The position numbers and the translations under genes were made by a program. Below the pieces are notes generated by a model. That model was not told the origin of the DNA, ran no database searches, and saw only the letters and a program-made list of their open reading frames with translations. This document shows positions 45,509 to 53,321 of a stretch of DNA of 64,000 nt, in pieces; within the stretch, counting starts at the first letter, position 1, and each line of letters begins with the position of its first letter. Source of the stretch: Streptomyces lydicus (GTDB lineage: Bacteria; Actinomycetota; Actinomycetes; Streptomycetales; Streptomycetaceae); assembly GCF_004125265.1 (NCBI RefSeq), contig NZ_RDTE01000003.1, forward strand, positions 2,294,001-2,358,000, read 5' to 3'.

Positions 45509-45680
45509 ATTTTGGTGTCAAGCGATACCGGTGCGCGTCGCCGACAGGTTGCCGGACCGGCATCGGCGCTCCGCCCCCGGCCGCGCACCGCAGCCCACGA
45601 GGCTCACGGCCGCGGGCAGCAGTCCGCTCTGCACTGCCTCCCGGCCGTGCGCAGCGCCCCGGAGCCCTGCGCCGCGCGGG

Positions 45681-46934
45681 TCAGCAGACGCCCTCGCCGT
45701 CCTCCTGGACACCCCCTGCCGCCTTCCGGTCCTCCAGCGGGGCCGAGGGCTGCTCGTCGTGCAGGGTCCGCCGGAAGCGGGCCAGCACGCCGGCACCGCG
45801 CCGGCGCCTGCCGTGGACCCGAAGGTCGTCGGCGACCTCGTACCGCTTGACGTACGCGCCGAGGAAGGCCTGCAGCGTCGCCGTGGCCGGGATCGCGATC
45901 AGCGCGCCGACCGCGCCCATCAGGGCCGTGCCGGCGACGACCGAGCCGAAGGCGACGGCGGGATGGATGTCCACGGTCTTGGCGGTGATCCGCGGCTGCA
46001 GGAGGTAGTTCTCGAACTGCTGGTAGGTCACGACGAAACCGAAGACCCACAGCGCGTACCAGGGGTCGACGGTGAACGCGATCAGGATGGGCAGGGCGCC
46101 CGCGAGGTAGGTGCCTATGGTCGGGATGAACTGGGAGACCAGCCCCACCCAGATGGCCAGCGCCGGGGCGTAGGGCACCCCCAGGACCTGCAGCAGGACA
46201 TAGTGCGCGACACCCGAGATCAGCGCCATCAGGCCGCGGGAGTAGAGGTAACCGCCGGTCTTGGCGACGGCGATCTCCCAGGCGCGCAGCACCTCCGTCT
46301 GGCGGTGCGGCGGGAGCACGGAACACAGGGCGCGCCGCAGCCGGGGGCCGTCGGCCGCGAAGTAGAACGAGAACAGGGCCACCGTCAGCAGGTTGAACAG
46401 GCTGCCCAGCACCGTCGCGGAGACGGCCAGCACGTTGTTGGCGCTGTCCTGGACGTACTTCTGCAGCCAGTCGGACTTCAGCAGGTTGTTCTGCACCTCG
46501 ACCCGCGAGAGGTGGGTGTGCAGGGTGCTGTTGATCCAGCTGATGACGGAGTCCAGATACTGCGGGAACTCCTCCACCATGTTGGCTATCTGGCCGGCCA
46601 GCATGGAGCCCAGCAGCGCGAAGAACCCGGCCGCGGCCACGAGGATGCTCGCGAAGACCAGGCCCGTGGCCAGTCCGCGCCGCATGCCGCGGGCCGCCAT
46701 CCAGTCGACGGCCGGTTCGACGGCCAGCGCGAGGAAGAACGCGATCAGCACATTCAGCAGCAGCGTGATCAGCTGGTGGAATCCCCAGGTGGCGAGCTGG
46801 AAACAGGCCACCAGGGCGAGCGCCAGCACCATGGCCCGCGGCAGCCAGCGCGGCATCCGCGCATCGGACCGGCCCTCGGGCCGGCCCTCGGGGCATGGGA
46901 TGTCGTTGCTGATGATCTCTTCTGACTCGGGCAC
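45681..46934 (-). CDS. AI-2E family membrane transporter
   Basis: About 417-residue polytopic protein with about eight hydrophobic segments (MVLALALVACFQLATWGF, LLLNVLIAFFLALAVEP, LATGLVFASILVAAAGFFAL, LGSLFNLLTVALFSFYFAA and others). VGLVSQFIPTIGTYLAGALP and the PRITAKTVDIHPAVAFGSVV motif are diagnostic of the AI-2E/TqsA family. Substrate unknown in actinobacteria. The C-terminal 40 residues are polar. The start is uncertain: GTG 46934 (VPESEEIISN) or ATG 46964; neither has a good ribosome site. It lies between DUF3046 and recA in a conserved order. Confidence 0.88.
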   Translation of the reverse strand: MPESEEIISNDIPCPEGRPEGRSDARMPRWLPRAMVLALALVACFQLATWGFHQLITLLLNVLIAFFLALAVEPAVDWMAARGMRRGLATGLVFASILVAAAGFFALLGSMLAGQIANMVEEFPQYLDSVISWINSTLHTHLSRVEVQNNLLKSDWLQKYVQDSANNVLAVSATVLGSLFNLLTVALFSFYFAADGPRLRRALCSVLPPHRQTEVLRAWEIAVAKTGGYLYSRGLMALISGVAHYVLLQVLGVPYAPALAIWVGLVSQFIPTIGTYLAGALPILIAFTVDPWYALWVFGFVVTYQQFENYLLQPRITAKTVDIHPAVAFGSVVAGTALMGAVGALIAIPATATLQAFLGAYVKRYEVADDLRVHGRRRRGAGVLARFRRTLHDEQPSAPLEDRKAAGGVQEDGEGVC

Positions 46935-47051
46935 GGAGCCAAGTGTCGCGCACGGCTGCGACACCCCGGGTCCCAGACCGTGCTTCCGCCCGCCGGCGCC
47001 CGGCCGGCGGGCTCGCTCCTTCCCAGGTCAGAGCCTCGCACCCGGCCCTGC

Positions 47052-47246
47052 TCAGCGCTTTTCGGGCGGCACGTCCATCACCGAGCAGACCACCCGCCAC
47101 ACCTCTTTGGCGCTCCACCCCGCGTCCAGCGCTTCCTGGACGGTCCGGCCGCCGAGGTCCGCCATCACATGATCGCGCGCGAAGGAGTCGGCATACGCCG
47201 CACCGAAGTGATCCGCCATCCGCTGCCAGAAGATCGTCAACCGCAT
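47052..47246 (-). CDS. DUF3046 small protein
   Basis: 64 residues, MRLTIFWQRMADHFGAAYAD, then DHVMADLGGRTVQEALDAGW and VWRVVCSVMDVPPEKR. It is a full-length DUF3046 member, found next to recA in many actinobacteria; function unknown. The ATG at 47246 has GGAGCGGA upstream. Co-directional with the AI-2E gene, recA and recX. Confidence 0.93.
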   Translation of the reverse strand: MRLTIFWQRMADHFGAAYADSFARDHVMADLGGRTVQEALDAGWSAKEVWRVVCSVMDVPPEKR

Positions 47247-47370
47247 GAGTTCCGCTCCGTACCCGCTGTGACCCGTATGTCCGCTGTGCGTTTCGCCCGC
47301 ACGCCTTCGCATGTCCCGCACGCCCGCGCAGGGATATACGCAGAGTAAGGCCCAGCCCGCCATGCCCGGG

Positions 47371-47430
47371 CCGGCAACAGGACCCGGAGCCGGACCCGGA
47401 CCGACAACCGGACCCGAACCGGCAACCGGC
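47371..47430. repeat. Degenerate CCGGACCCGG/CCGGCAAC repeat
   Basis: Alternating units such as CCGGCAAC, CCGGACCCGGA and CCGACAAC over 60 bases. Simple-sequence region; antisense reading gives GP-rich peptide with no gene support. Confidence 0.6.
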
Positions 47431-47561
47431 CCCTGGCCGACGAACTCCGGCAAGCCGGGGAATCCCGCGGTGCGAGAAAATCCACCGCATTCTCGAATTC
47501 CCGGCCCGGGGAATAAGGCCGCTTTCACACTTCCCGAATCATCCGGACGGATCCTTCGGAT

Positions 47562-47603
47562 CTTTCCTCACCTCCACTCAGACTTTCCTCACCTCCGCTC
47601 AGA
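47562..47603. repeat. 21-bp direct tandem repeat
   Basis: Two adjacent 21-nt units (47562-47582 and 47583-47603) differing at one base; core CTTTCCTCACCTCC. On the minus strand each copy contains GGAGGTGAGGAAAG. Confidence 0.85.
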
Positions 47604-47620
47604 GGTGCCCTCACACACGG

Positions 47621-47652
47621 GTGGGGGCCGGACCCCGAAGTCCGGCCCCCAC
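47621..47652 (-). terminator. Terminator after small hydrophobic protein gene
   Basis: Perfect 13-bp stem (47621-47633 with 47640-47652), 6-nt loop, 30 nt past the gene's stop on the minus strand. Confidence 0.85.
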
Positions 47653-47681
47653 TCGCAGAACGAGCAAGTCGTGCCATGAAT

Positions 47682-47852
47682 TCACCAGCGATACCACCGG
47701 CCACGCTTACCGCCGGCACCCGCGGAACGCAGCACGAACCCCAGCAGCCACACGGCGAGCACGATGACCGCCACGATCCACAGGGCCTTCAATGCGAATC
47801 CGGCGCCGAAGAGAAGAAGCGCGAGAAGAAGTACGAGAAGCAGGGGGACCAT
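47682..47852 (-). CDS. Small hydrophobic membrane protein
   Basis: 56 residues: MVPLLLVLLLALLLFGAGF, then LKALWIVAVIVLAVWLLGFV and the basic tail RSAGAGGKRGRWYRW. Two transmembrane helices joined by a short turn, with a basic C-terminus facing the cytoplasm. It resembles the small 'hydrophobic protein' family common in Streptomyces (LWIVAVIVLAVWLLGF pattern, as in Lmo0937-like proteins). Function unknown; relatives are often stress-induced. The ATG at 47852 has CGGAGG 9 nt upstream. Confidence 0.8.
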   Translation of the reverse strand: MVPLLLVLLLALLLFGAGFALKALWIVAVIVLAVWLLGFVLRSAGAGGKRGRWYRW

Positions 47853-47866
47853 GGTTATCAACCTCC

Positions 47867-47890
47867 GAGGCATCGTGTGAGGCATCGTGT
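47867..47890. repeat. 12-bp tandem repeat, two copies
   Basis: GAGGCATCGTGT repeated perfectly, just upstream of the small hydrophobic protein's ribosome site. It lies within its mRNA leader or promoter. Confidence 0.8.
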
Positions 47891-48009
47891 GCCCCGCGGA
47901 ATTTCCCCCAACCTCCCGAACTCACGTGTTTCTCAGCCGGTTGCCGGGGCATCAGGAATTGCTCACCGGACAAGATCTGTTCCGTCGGCGGACCCGGAGC
48001 CCCGAGGCC

Positions 48010-48276
48010 CTAAAGGTGCCAACTGAGGGTCCCGCTCCGGGAGGACAGCACCACGAGCAGCACGAGGTCGAGAACGCCGAACGCCAGGCCCAGGAAGGCG
48101 CGGAGACGGCGGACGGTTCCCCGGTAGAGGGCCGCGGCCCCGAAGAACAGCGCGCACGGGCCGAGCACGATGTTGAACGCCAGGGCACCCAGCAGACCGC
48201 AGACGAACCCGGCAACGGCCATCCGGTCGGCCTGGGGATGCGGTCCGGTCCTGACGGGGATCCGGGCGGAGGTCAC
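48010..48276 (-). CDS. Small DUF4190-like membrane protein
   Basis: 88 residues from the GTG at 48276. After a short polar N-terminus come two transmembrane helices, MAVAGFVCGLLGALAFNIVL and FLGLAFGVLDLVLLVVL, with GPCALFFGAAALYRG between them, the pattern of DUF4190-type proteins. Function unknown. It overlaps the stop of the preceding gene by 4 nt (GTGA), so the two small genes form a coupled operon. Confidence 0.75.
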   Translation of the reverse strand: MTSARIPVRTGPHPQADRMAVAGFVCGLLGALAFNIVLGPCALFFGAAALYRGTVRRLRAFLGLAFGVLDLVLLVVLSSRSGTLSWHL

Positions 48277-48437
48277 CGGCCGCCTCCCTTCGCCGCCTTG
48301 CGGCGTTCCTTGGTGAAGAAGACCACCAGCCAGGCCACGATGGCGAGAGAGGCGACGACGGTGACGGGCACGGGGACGTGCCCCGCGGTCCCCATCAGCA
48401 CACCGAAGAGGAACAGCGCTACGACCAGGAAGAGCAT
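48273..48437 (-). CDS. Small membrane protein, unknown
   Basis: 54 residues: MLFLVVALFLFGVLMGTAGH, then VPVTVVASLAIVAWLVVFF and a basic tail KERRKAAKGGGR. Two transmembrane helices with a lysine/arginine tail. The ATG at 48437 has AAGGTG 6 nt upstream. It is the first gene of a two-gene operon. A -10-like GGGTAC (48531-48526, minus strand) about 90 nt upstream hints at a stress sigma factor, but no matching -35 is clear. Confidence 0.75.
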   Translation of the reverse strand: MLFLVVALFLFGVLMGTAGHVPVPVTVVASLAIVAWLVVFFTKERRKAAKGGGR

Positions 48438-48648
48438 GATGCACCTTTCCCATGGGTGGGACGGCAAGGAAGCGGCGAGCCCTCACGGGCTTCAACTGCG
48501 CCTTTGCGGTGCCGCTTCGGCCCGCGTACCCACACCGGCCGCATCCCACCGGGTCGGTTCCGGACGATCCGGGGCGACACCGCTCCCGGACCCGATCGCA
48601 CCGAGGCGCCCGGGGACGCTGAACACCCGCACCCCCGGACCCCACCGC

Positions 48649-49809
48649 CTACGGTGTGCCGAACCAGTCCACGCACAGCACCAAGGAGTCGTCCAGGGGT
48701 TCCGCGGCGCGGTACTCGGCCAGGTGACGGAGTACGGCGCGGGGCACGGTGGCGGCGGGCAGCAGCATGCTGGCGTGCAGGGCCCGGGCCAGGGCGCGCT
48801 GGGCGTACGCCTCGCCCTGGGGCGAGAGAGCCGCGTACACCCCGTCGCTGACGATGAGGAGCCGGTCTCCGGGCAGGACCTCGAATTCCTTCGCCACGTA
48901 CGGGGTCTCCTCGAACATGCCGAGCGGCATCTGCGGATCGAGATCGATGCGCTCGACCGTCTTCCCCCGCATCCGCCACAGCTGCGGCGACCCCGCGTCC
49001 ACCGCCTGCACCCGGCCGGTCGTCAGATCGAACCGCAGCAGCAGGCTGGAGACGTACGCGCTGCCGCGGTACTGGGCGTAGAGGGCCTGATCGGCCAGAG
49101 CCGCCTGGTCCTCGATGCCGATGCCGGCCCGGCGCGCGTTGCGCAGCGCGTTGACGGCGAGGTGGGTGAGCAGCGACGCGTTGACACCCGTGCCCATGCC
49201 GTCGGTGACGGAGAGCGTCAGCTCGTGGGCGTCCGAGGCCCAGTCGTAGTTGTCGCCGTGAATGGCGTAGGCCGGCTCCAACTGGGCGCCGATGGCGTAC
49301 TCGGCGGCGGAACAGGCCCGGGCCGGCAGCAGCTGCCACTGCATCTCGGCGGCCAGCGTGAGCCGGCTGATGCGCCGGGCCCGCTGGTAGACGTCGGTGT
49401 CGCGCTCGGCCACCAGGAGTTCGTGGCCGAGCAGTTCGGCCGCGTACACCAGGTCGTCGACGGTGTGCGGTACGGACCGCGCAACGGGCAGCCGCACGGT
49501 GAGGATGCCGGTGCGCTCCCCGCGGACCGACACCGGCAGGTGGTGTTCGACCACATCGCCCTGCCGGATCTGCCGGCGGGGCTCCTGGCTCCCGAACACC
49601 CTGCCCTCGACGCTGTTCGCCACCGGGATCGGTGCGCCCGGCGTGGCCGGCGCACCGAAGGGGGTGAGCGCCGTTGCCCCGTAGTCGGCGAGCAACAGCT
49701 GCACACAGAGCGCTCCGTACGATTCGGTGAGCACCGCACGAAGCGTGTCCACCAGAGCGTGCGGGGCCGATGCCCGCAGTGCTCGTTCCACATCACAGCG
49801 TTGAGTCAC
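48649..49809 (-). CDS. GAF-PP2C (SpoIIE-type) serine phosphatase, copy A
   Basis: 386 residues. An N-terminal GAF-like sensory part (about 15-140: ALVDTLRAVLTESYGALCVQ, VEHHLPVSVRGERTGILTVR) precedes a SpoIIE/PP2C domain (about 150-380). Metal-binding residues are present in YAIHGDNYDW (D186) and SVTDGMGTG (D203). It would dephosphorylate an anti-anti-sigma protein such as the nearby STAS proteins. The start is a GTG at 49809. It is paralogous to the protein at 56373-57554 over its whole length; the pair flank the cluster. Upstream lies a decayed copy of the MarR gene found upstream of copy B. Confidence 0.9.
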   Translation of the reverse strand: MTQRCDVERALRASAPHALVDTLRAVLTESYGALCVQLLLADYGATALTPFGAPATPGAPIPVANSVEGRVFGSQEPRRQIRQGDVVEHHLPVSVRGERTGILTVRLPVARSVPHTVDDLVYAAELLGHELLVAERDTDVYQRARRISRLTLAAEMQWQLLPARACSAAEYAIGAQLEPAYAIHGDNYDWASDAHELTLSVTDGMGTGVNASLLTHLAVNALRNARRAGIGIEDQAALADQALYAQYRGSAYVSSLLLRFDLTTGRVQAVDAGSPQLWRMRGKTVERIDLDPQMPLGMFEETPYVAKEFEVLPGDRLLIVSDGVYAALSPQGEAYAQRALARALHASMLLPAATVPRAVLRHLAEYRAAEPLDDSLVLCVDWFGTP

Positions 49810-49859
49810 GGTCTCTCAGGCATTCTTCGTCCACGGACGACGCAAAGGCGGGGGCTGGC

Positions 49860-49960
49860 TGGGGACCGCGCCGGATGACAGAGTGACCGGGTGTCCCGTT
49901 TCCCTGGTTCGCCGCCTCCCCGCGAGCGCGCGGGCGCGGCCGTCCTCAACGCCTCCGGGC
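49860..49960 (+). pseudogene. Remnant of a MarR-family gene (5' end only)
   Basis: The sequence around GTG 49891 aligns with the start of the MarR gene at 57635: both have GATGACAGAGTG/GGTGACAGAGTG about 15-20 nt upstream, then GTGTCCCGTTTC, and encode VSRFPGS...ERAGAAVL versus VSRFTGR...ERASAAAL. After about 25 codons the similarity fades and no helix-turn-helix follows. The upstream gene is the paralogous phosphatase in the same orientation in both places, so this is the eroded half of a duplicated phosphatase-MarR pair. Confidence 0.65.
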
Positions 49961-50254
49961 CGCCGGGCAAGGCCCCGGACCGGAGAGGTGCGGCAGCACA
50001 CACACGGATGTCCGCCGCAGTTCCCGGGCACGGCGAAGCGGCGGCCGTCGCCCACCGTGCGGCGGGGCGCGGAGCGTTCCACGCGGCGGTCTCCTCCCCC
50101 TTCGCGGATGAGGGTGACGGCCACGCGTCGTCGGCGGCCACGCTCGTGTGTCTGACAGCACGTAGCGGGTCTCAGGCCGCTTCTCGTCCCCGAGCCGCGC
50201 CGGGCGCGGCCGTCTTGCCAGGTATCGGGAACAGATTGTTGCCTTATGGCGAAT

Positions 50255-50270
50255 GTTGTCAAACGACAAC
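50255..50270. promoter_or_regulatory. Operator-like inverted repeat before the STAS gene
   Basis: GTTGTC, AAAC, GACAAC: perfect 6-bp inverted repeat immediately before a TATGAT -10 (50271-50276). A bound protein here would block the promoter. The size suits a MarR dimer; two MarR genes are in the cluster. A near copy is at 56161-56176. Confidence 0.72.
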
Positions 50271-50350
50271 TATGATTTCTATCCTGGGCGGTGCCGCACC
50301 CCCAGGACCTGTCCACTCACGAAGCGTCAGCCCCTACAGCGAGGTTCATC

Positions 50351-50701
50351 GTGCTGTCCCAGCCCCATGACGGCCGGTCCCTGCGTATCGACACGCGACA
50401 GGAGCAGGGGGCGGTGATCCTCACCGTCGCCGGACCGCTCGACCTGGACACCGTCGCGCCGCTCGACACCACCCTGCAGCGGCTGGCACAGGACGGCGCC
50501 GGCCCGGTCGTCATCGACCTGTCGGACGTCTCGTTCGCGGACTCGACGACGGTCAACGTGCTGATCCAGGCGCACGAGGCGCTGGGCCCCGCGCTGCGCC
50601 TCGCGGCTCCCTCCGCCGTTCTGGAACGGCTCTTCACGCTCACCGGACTCGACACGGTGCTGCCGCTGTACGGGTCCGTCCGCGCGGCGCTCGGCGCCTG
50701 A
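50351..50701 (+). CDS. STAS-domain anti-anti-sigma factor (RsbV/SpoIIAA-like)
   Basis: 116 residues, start GTG 50351 with GAGG 6 nt upstream; the frame reaches back to 50291 without a better site. The STAS fold is evident: GAVILTVAGPLDLDTVAPLD, then VVIDLSDVSFADSTTVNVLI. The phosphorylatable Ser is in FADSTT. When unphosphorylated it would bind the RsbW-like kinase and free a sigma factor. Likely partners are the kinase at 51344 and the phosphatases in this cluster. It converges on the MarR gene with 3 nt between stops. Confidence 0.92.
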   Translation: MLSQPHDGRSLRIDTRQEQGAVILTVAGPLDLDTVAPLDTTLQRLAQDGAGPVVIDLSDVSFADSTTVNVLIQAHEALGPALRLAAPSAVLERLFTLTGLDTVLPLYGSVRAALGA

Positions 50702-50704
50702 ACG

Positions 50705-51178
50705 TCAGCCCCGTTCGGAACCGACGGCGGCGACGGCGACGGCCAGCTCGCCCAACGCCGCGACCAGCGCGCCCCGTTCGTCCGTCGGCATCCGGCGCAG
50801 CACCGCCGCCATACGCTCCACCCGGCTCGCCCGGAAGCGCTCCAGGAACGCCTCGCCCTCAGGACTCAGCTGCAGCCCGATCTCGCGCCGGTCGGCGGCC
50901 GTCGGGCGGCGGAGCAGCAGGCCGGCGGACTCCAGCGCGGCACAGACCCGGCTGGCGCGCGGCAGTCCCAGCCCCACGGCGGCGGCCACCGTGGTCAGGT
51001 TCCGCCCGGGACGCACCGAGACGACTCTCAGCACTCTCAGGCCGCCCGGGGAGAGCCGCGGTTCCACCGGGGCGGCCGCGTCCCGCATCAGGGCGGTGAT
51101 CGCCTCACCGGCGGCGGCCAGTTGTTCCGCGGCCTCGCACAGTGTCGTTGCCGGCCCTCCGGCGCTGTGGCGTTGCAT
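50705..51178 (-). CDS. MarR-family regulator (internal copy)
   Basis: 157 residues, start ATG 51178 (MQRHSAGGPA). The winged HTH is NLTTVAAAVGLGLPRASRVC, followed by the wing RRPTAADRREIGLQLSPEG. It is paralogous to the MarR at 57635 (both share ..RRE(I/V)xL(Q/R)LS..G..). It probably recognises operators of the TTGTC-N4-GACAA type in the cluster. It is transcribed toward the STAS gene. Confidence 0.88.
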   Translation of the reverse strand: MQRHSAGGPATTLCEAAEQLAAAGEAITALMRDAAAPVEPRLSPGGLRVLRVVSVRPGRNLTTVAAAVGLGLPRASRVCAALESAGLLLRRPTAADRREIGLQLSPEGEAFLERFRASRVERMAAVLRRMPTDERGALVAALGELAVAVAAVGSERG

Positions 51179-51343
51179 GGACGCATCCCGTTCCCACGGT
51201 CCGACGACAGATGCGGTGCGCCCTGCGGGCAGGGCTCGGGGCCATCCGAGGAGCCTGTGCGGGCGCACGGTCCCTGTGCCCTGCCCGCTTCTCCCGGGAT
51301 CACACGGCCCGGGCACGTCTGCGGCCCGGCGCCGGGGCCGTCT

Positions 51344-51754
51344 TCAGCGTGCGAGGGCGGCCTGCACGATCTTGCCGCCGCCGGGGCGGGGTCCGACCGT
51401 GACCTCGCGGGCCAGGGCGGACACCAGAGGCCATCCGAAGCCGCCGTCGCGGCCGGTCAGGTCGGGGCTGCGCTCCCTCGGGTGAGCGGGACTGGCGTCC
51501 TCGACGCATATCCGGATGGTGTCCTGATCCGCGGTGAGCCGCAGCGCCGTGACGGCACCCGCATGGCGCAGCGCGTTGGTGACGAGTTCGGACACCAGCA
51601 GGAGCAGGTTCTGGGTGGTCCGGGCGGCCGGCGCCGGATGGAGCAGGCCGGCGAAGCTTCTGGCGAAGTCGCGGGCATCCGCCGCCGTCCGGGGACTGCA
51701 GAGGTCCCGGGCGGGCGGGGTCGAGGGGTCGTCCGTCGCAAGAGGATGGTGCAC
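51344..51754 (-). CDS. RsbW-like serine kinase / anti-sigma factor
   Basis: 136-residue HATPase_c domain protein. N box LLLLVSELVTNALRHAGA, then an acidic segment (IRICVEDASPAHPRER) in the G1 position and GGFGWPLVSALAREVTV in the G2 position. This is the SpoIIAB/RsbW-type used in Streptomyces as kinase of STAS proteins and as anti-sigma factor. The start is GTG 51754. A sigma-B-like promoter (GGGTAC -10) lies 75 nt upstream, implying autoregulation by a stress sigma factor. No sigma factor gene is adjacent, which is unusual. Confidence 0.88.
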   Translation of the reverse strand: MHHPLATDDPSTPPARDLCSPRTAADARDFARSFAGLLHPAPAARTTQNLLLLVSELVTNALRHAGAVTALRLTADQDTIRICVEDASPAHPRERSPDLTGRDGGFGWPLVSALAREVTVGPRPGGGKIVQAALAR

Positions 51755-51829
51755 AAGCTTTCACCCCGGTCAGTGGAACGCCTCGTTCGGCTGGTGTGCA
51801 GCAAGCGTCATCAGGTGTTCGTGAGGCGT

Positions 51830-51854
51830 GTACCCAGCAGAACCCTTGCGGAAC
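51830..51854 (-). promoter_or_regulatory. Sigma-B-like promoter of the RsbW-like gene
   Basis: Minus strand: GTTC (51854-51851), 15 nt, GGGTAC (51835-51830). The S. coelicolor sigma-B consensus is GNNT, 14-16 nt, GGGTAC/T. The -10 is perfect; the -35 has one mismatch. Confidence 0.6.
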
Positions 51855-51940
51855 GGGGAACTTGGCGTGCCGGTGGGCGGTGCGGCCGGGGACGGCCGGG
51901 CCCCTGGGGACGCGGGCGGACGGCTGCGCCCGGCACCCCC

Positions 51941-51982
51941 GGCGGACAGCGGCCGGCGGACAGCGGCCTGCGGACAGCGGCC
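51941..51982. repeat. 14-bp tandem repeat, three copies
   Basis: GGCGGACAGCGGCC at 51941, 51955 and 51969 (the third has one mismatch). It lies between the stop of the RsbU-like gene and the promoter of the RsbW-like gene. Confidence 0.9.
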
Positions 51983-52007
51983 GTCAGAAGCAGCGGGGCC
52001 TGGCCGG

Positions 52008-53321
52008 TCACCCCTGCGTCCGTGCCCCCGCCCGCGAGGCGTCCCGGGTGGCCCGGCGGACGGCAAGGGCGAGGGTGTCGTCGGAGTGCAGGATGACGGT
52101 GTGCATGTCCTCCGCGACGGCGCCGGGGATTTCGTCCACCGGCCGGCGGGCATGGGCCCGGGCGCTCTTGACCAGGCGCGCCTCGCCTTCGATGGGGTCA
52201 CGCCGGCTCTCGGTCAGGCCGTCGGTGTAGAGCACCAGAAGGTCGCCCTCGTGCAGGGTGTCGCACCGTACGGCCTCGCTCCCCGGCAGCGGGAAACCGA
52301 TACCCCGGCCGCGGACCTCCAGATAGTCGGAGGTTCCGTCGGCGCGCAGCAGCAGGGCCGGCGGATGGCTGCCGTTGGCCAGGCGGAGTTCACCGGTGCC
52401 GGGGTGGATACGGGCGAGCAGCACCGTCGCCATGATCTCGGGGTCGAACGGGGCCAGGATGTCGTGGGTACGGGCGACGATGGATTCGAGCGGGTGGCCT
52501 TCGAGCGCCAGGGTGCGCACGGCATGCGTGACGTTGAGCGCGCTGCGCGTACTGCGCACACCGTGTCCCAGCGCATCGACGACGGTGATGTGCACGGTGC
52601 CGTCGGGGAGGGTGAGCCAGTCGTAGAAGTCGCCTCCCGTGGGCGCATCGGTGCCGGCCGGCTCGTAGTGGACGGCGAACTCCAGGCCCTCCACCCCGAT
52701 CGGCGAGGGACGCAGCGCGTCCTCCAGCTCCCGCAGGGTCTGGCCGTGGGCCCGCCGCAGCTGTTCGTCCCGCTCCTCCAGCTGGACGTAGAGGGCGAGC
52801 ACCCCGCTGTTGGTCTCGGCGAGTTCGTTCTTGAGGCGGTGCAGCTCGGTGGAGAGGGTGTCCGCCCGGGAGAGGGCCGCGGTGAGATCACTTTCGAGCG
52901 CCGCGATCCGCGCCTCGTACACCTCGGCACTCTGCGCCTCGCGCGTCCCGGACCGGCCGGGCAGCGCGCCGTGCGCGGCGGCCGGGGGAGCGGGCCCGTC
53001 CTGCCCCTCGCCGAGGGGCAGGTGCCAGGCGACCTGGCCGTCGGGCGTGGCCTGGCCCGGCAGCGGCAGGTGGGCCCAGCTCGGCGGGGCCGGCGTCGGT
53101 GCGGCGTGCAGGGTGACGGCCAGCAGGGCGGTGCCGCCCGGAGCGGTCCGCTCGGCGGCTTCGAGGCGGACGGGGCCGCCGGCGCGCAGGGCGTCGCCGG
53201 CCACCTGGACCACGGAGAGCACCAGGCGCCCTCCGGTACCGGAGGGAAGCCGGTGCGCTTCGCAGATCCGCCGTACGGCGCTGCGGAGGGCCGGCAGGTC
53301 GTGGAAGGTGTGGGGGGTCAC
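52008..53321 (-). CDS. RsbU-like PP2C phosphatase with coiled coil
   Basis: 437 residues. Residues 1-100 form a degenerate HATPase-like region. A strong coiled coil (about 133-200, EARIAALESDLTAALSRADT and HRLKNELAETN) follows, then the SpoIIE/PP2C domain (205-420) with the metal residues in APTGGDFYDW and ITVVDALGHG. This is the layout of RsbU-type phosphatases activated through an N-terminal partner, here possibly RsbT. The GTG at 53321 overlaps the upstream stop by 4 nt (GTGA); the frame is open for 175 codons before it, antisense-like and non-coding. Last gene of the rsb operon. Confidence 0.9.
   Translation of the reverse strand: MTPHTFHDLPALRSAVRRICEAHRLPSGTGGRLVLSVVQVAGDALRAGGPVRLEAAERTAPGGTALLAVTLHAAPTPAPPSWAHLPLPGQATPDGQVAWHLPLGEGQDGPAPPAAAHGALPGRSGTREAQSAEVYEARIAALESDLTAALSRADTLSTELHRLKNELAETNSGVLALYVQLEERDEQLRRAHGQTLRELEDALRPSPIGVEGLEFAVHYEPAGTDAPTGGDFYDWLTLPDGTVHITVVDALGHGVRSTRSALNVTHAVRTLALEGHPLESIVARTHDILAPFDPEIMATVLLARIHPGTGELRLANGSHPPALLLRADGTSDYLEVRGRGIGFPLPGSEAVRCDTLHEGDLLVLYTDGLTESRRDPIEGEARLVKSARAHARRPVDEIPGAVAEDMHTVILHSDDTLALAVRRATRDASRAGARTQG

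Larger units (their letters stand above)
45356..45680. other. recA control region and spacer to AI-2E gene
   Basis: 325 bases. 45356-45510 hold the recA leader, the PafBC-type promoter and the SOS box. The remaining 170 bases to the stop of the AI-2E-family gene are GC-rich with no recognisable gene or repeat. Because both flanking genes read leftwards, a terminator for the AI-2E gene would be expected here but none is obvious. Confidence 0.6.
47247..47681. other. Intergenic region with repeats and a terminator
   Basis: 435 bases between DUF3046 and the small hydrophobic protein gene, both leftward. It holds a degenerate CCGGACCCGGA-type repeat (47371-47430), a 21-bp direct repeat (47562-47603) and a strong terminator (47621-47652). 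AT content rises around 47480-47570, where a DUF3046 promoter or gene remnant could lie, but I see no gene. Confidence 0.6.
49810..50350. other. Intergenic region with MarR-gene remnant and operator
   Basis: 541 bases between the divergent phosphatase and STAS genes. 49830-49960 resemble the phosphatase-MarR junction at 57570-57700; 49960-50230 hold no recognisable gene; 50255-50276 hold an operator-like repeat and a TATGAT -10 for the STAS gene. This last part is strikingly AT-rich for the genome. Confidence 0.7.

Noticed and set aside
45604..47490. 628-codon minus-strand frame overlapping the AI-2E gene
   Set aside because: Arg/Gly-rich out-of-frame reading; the AI-2E frame on the same strand has the family motifs and membrane helices.
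47525..47719. 64-codon minus-strand frame containing LSGGEESLSGGEE
   Set aside because: It is a by-product of the 21-bp direct repeat and terminator and overlaps the hydrophobic-protein gene; no start context.
49960..50370. Continuation of the MarR-remnant frame to a stop at 50370
   Set aside because: After the first 25 codons there is no helix-turn-helix or other domain, and it runs through the operator and into the STAS gene.
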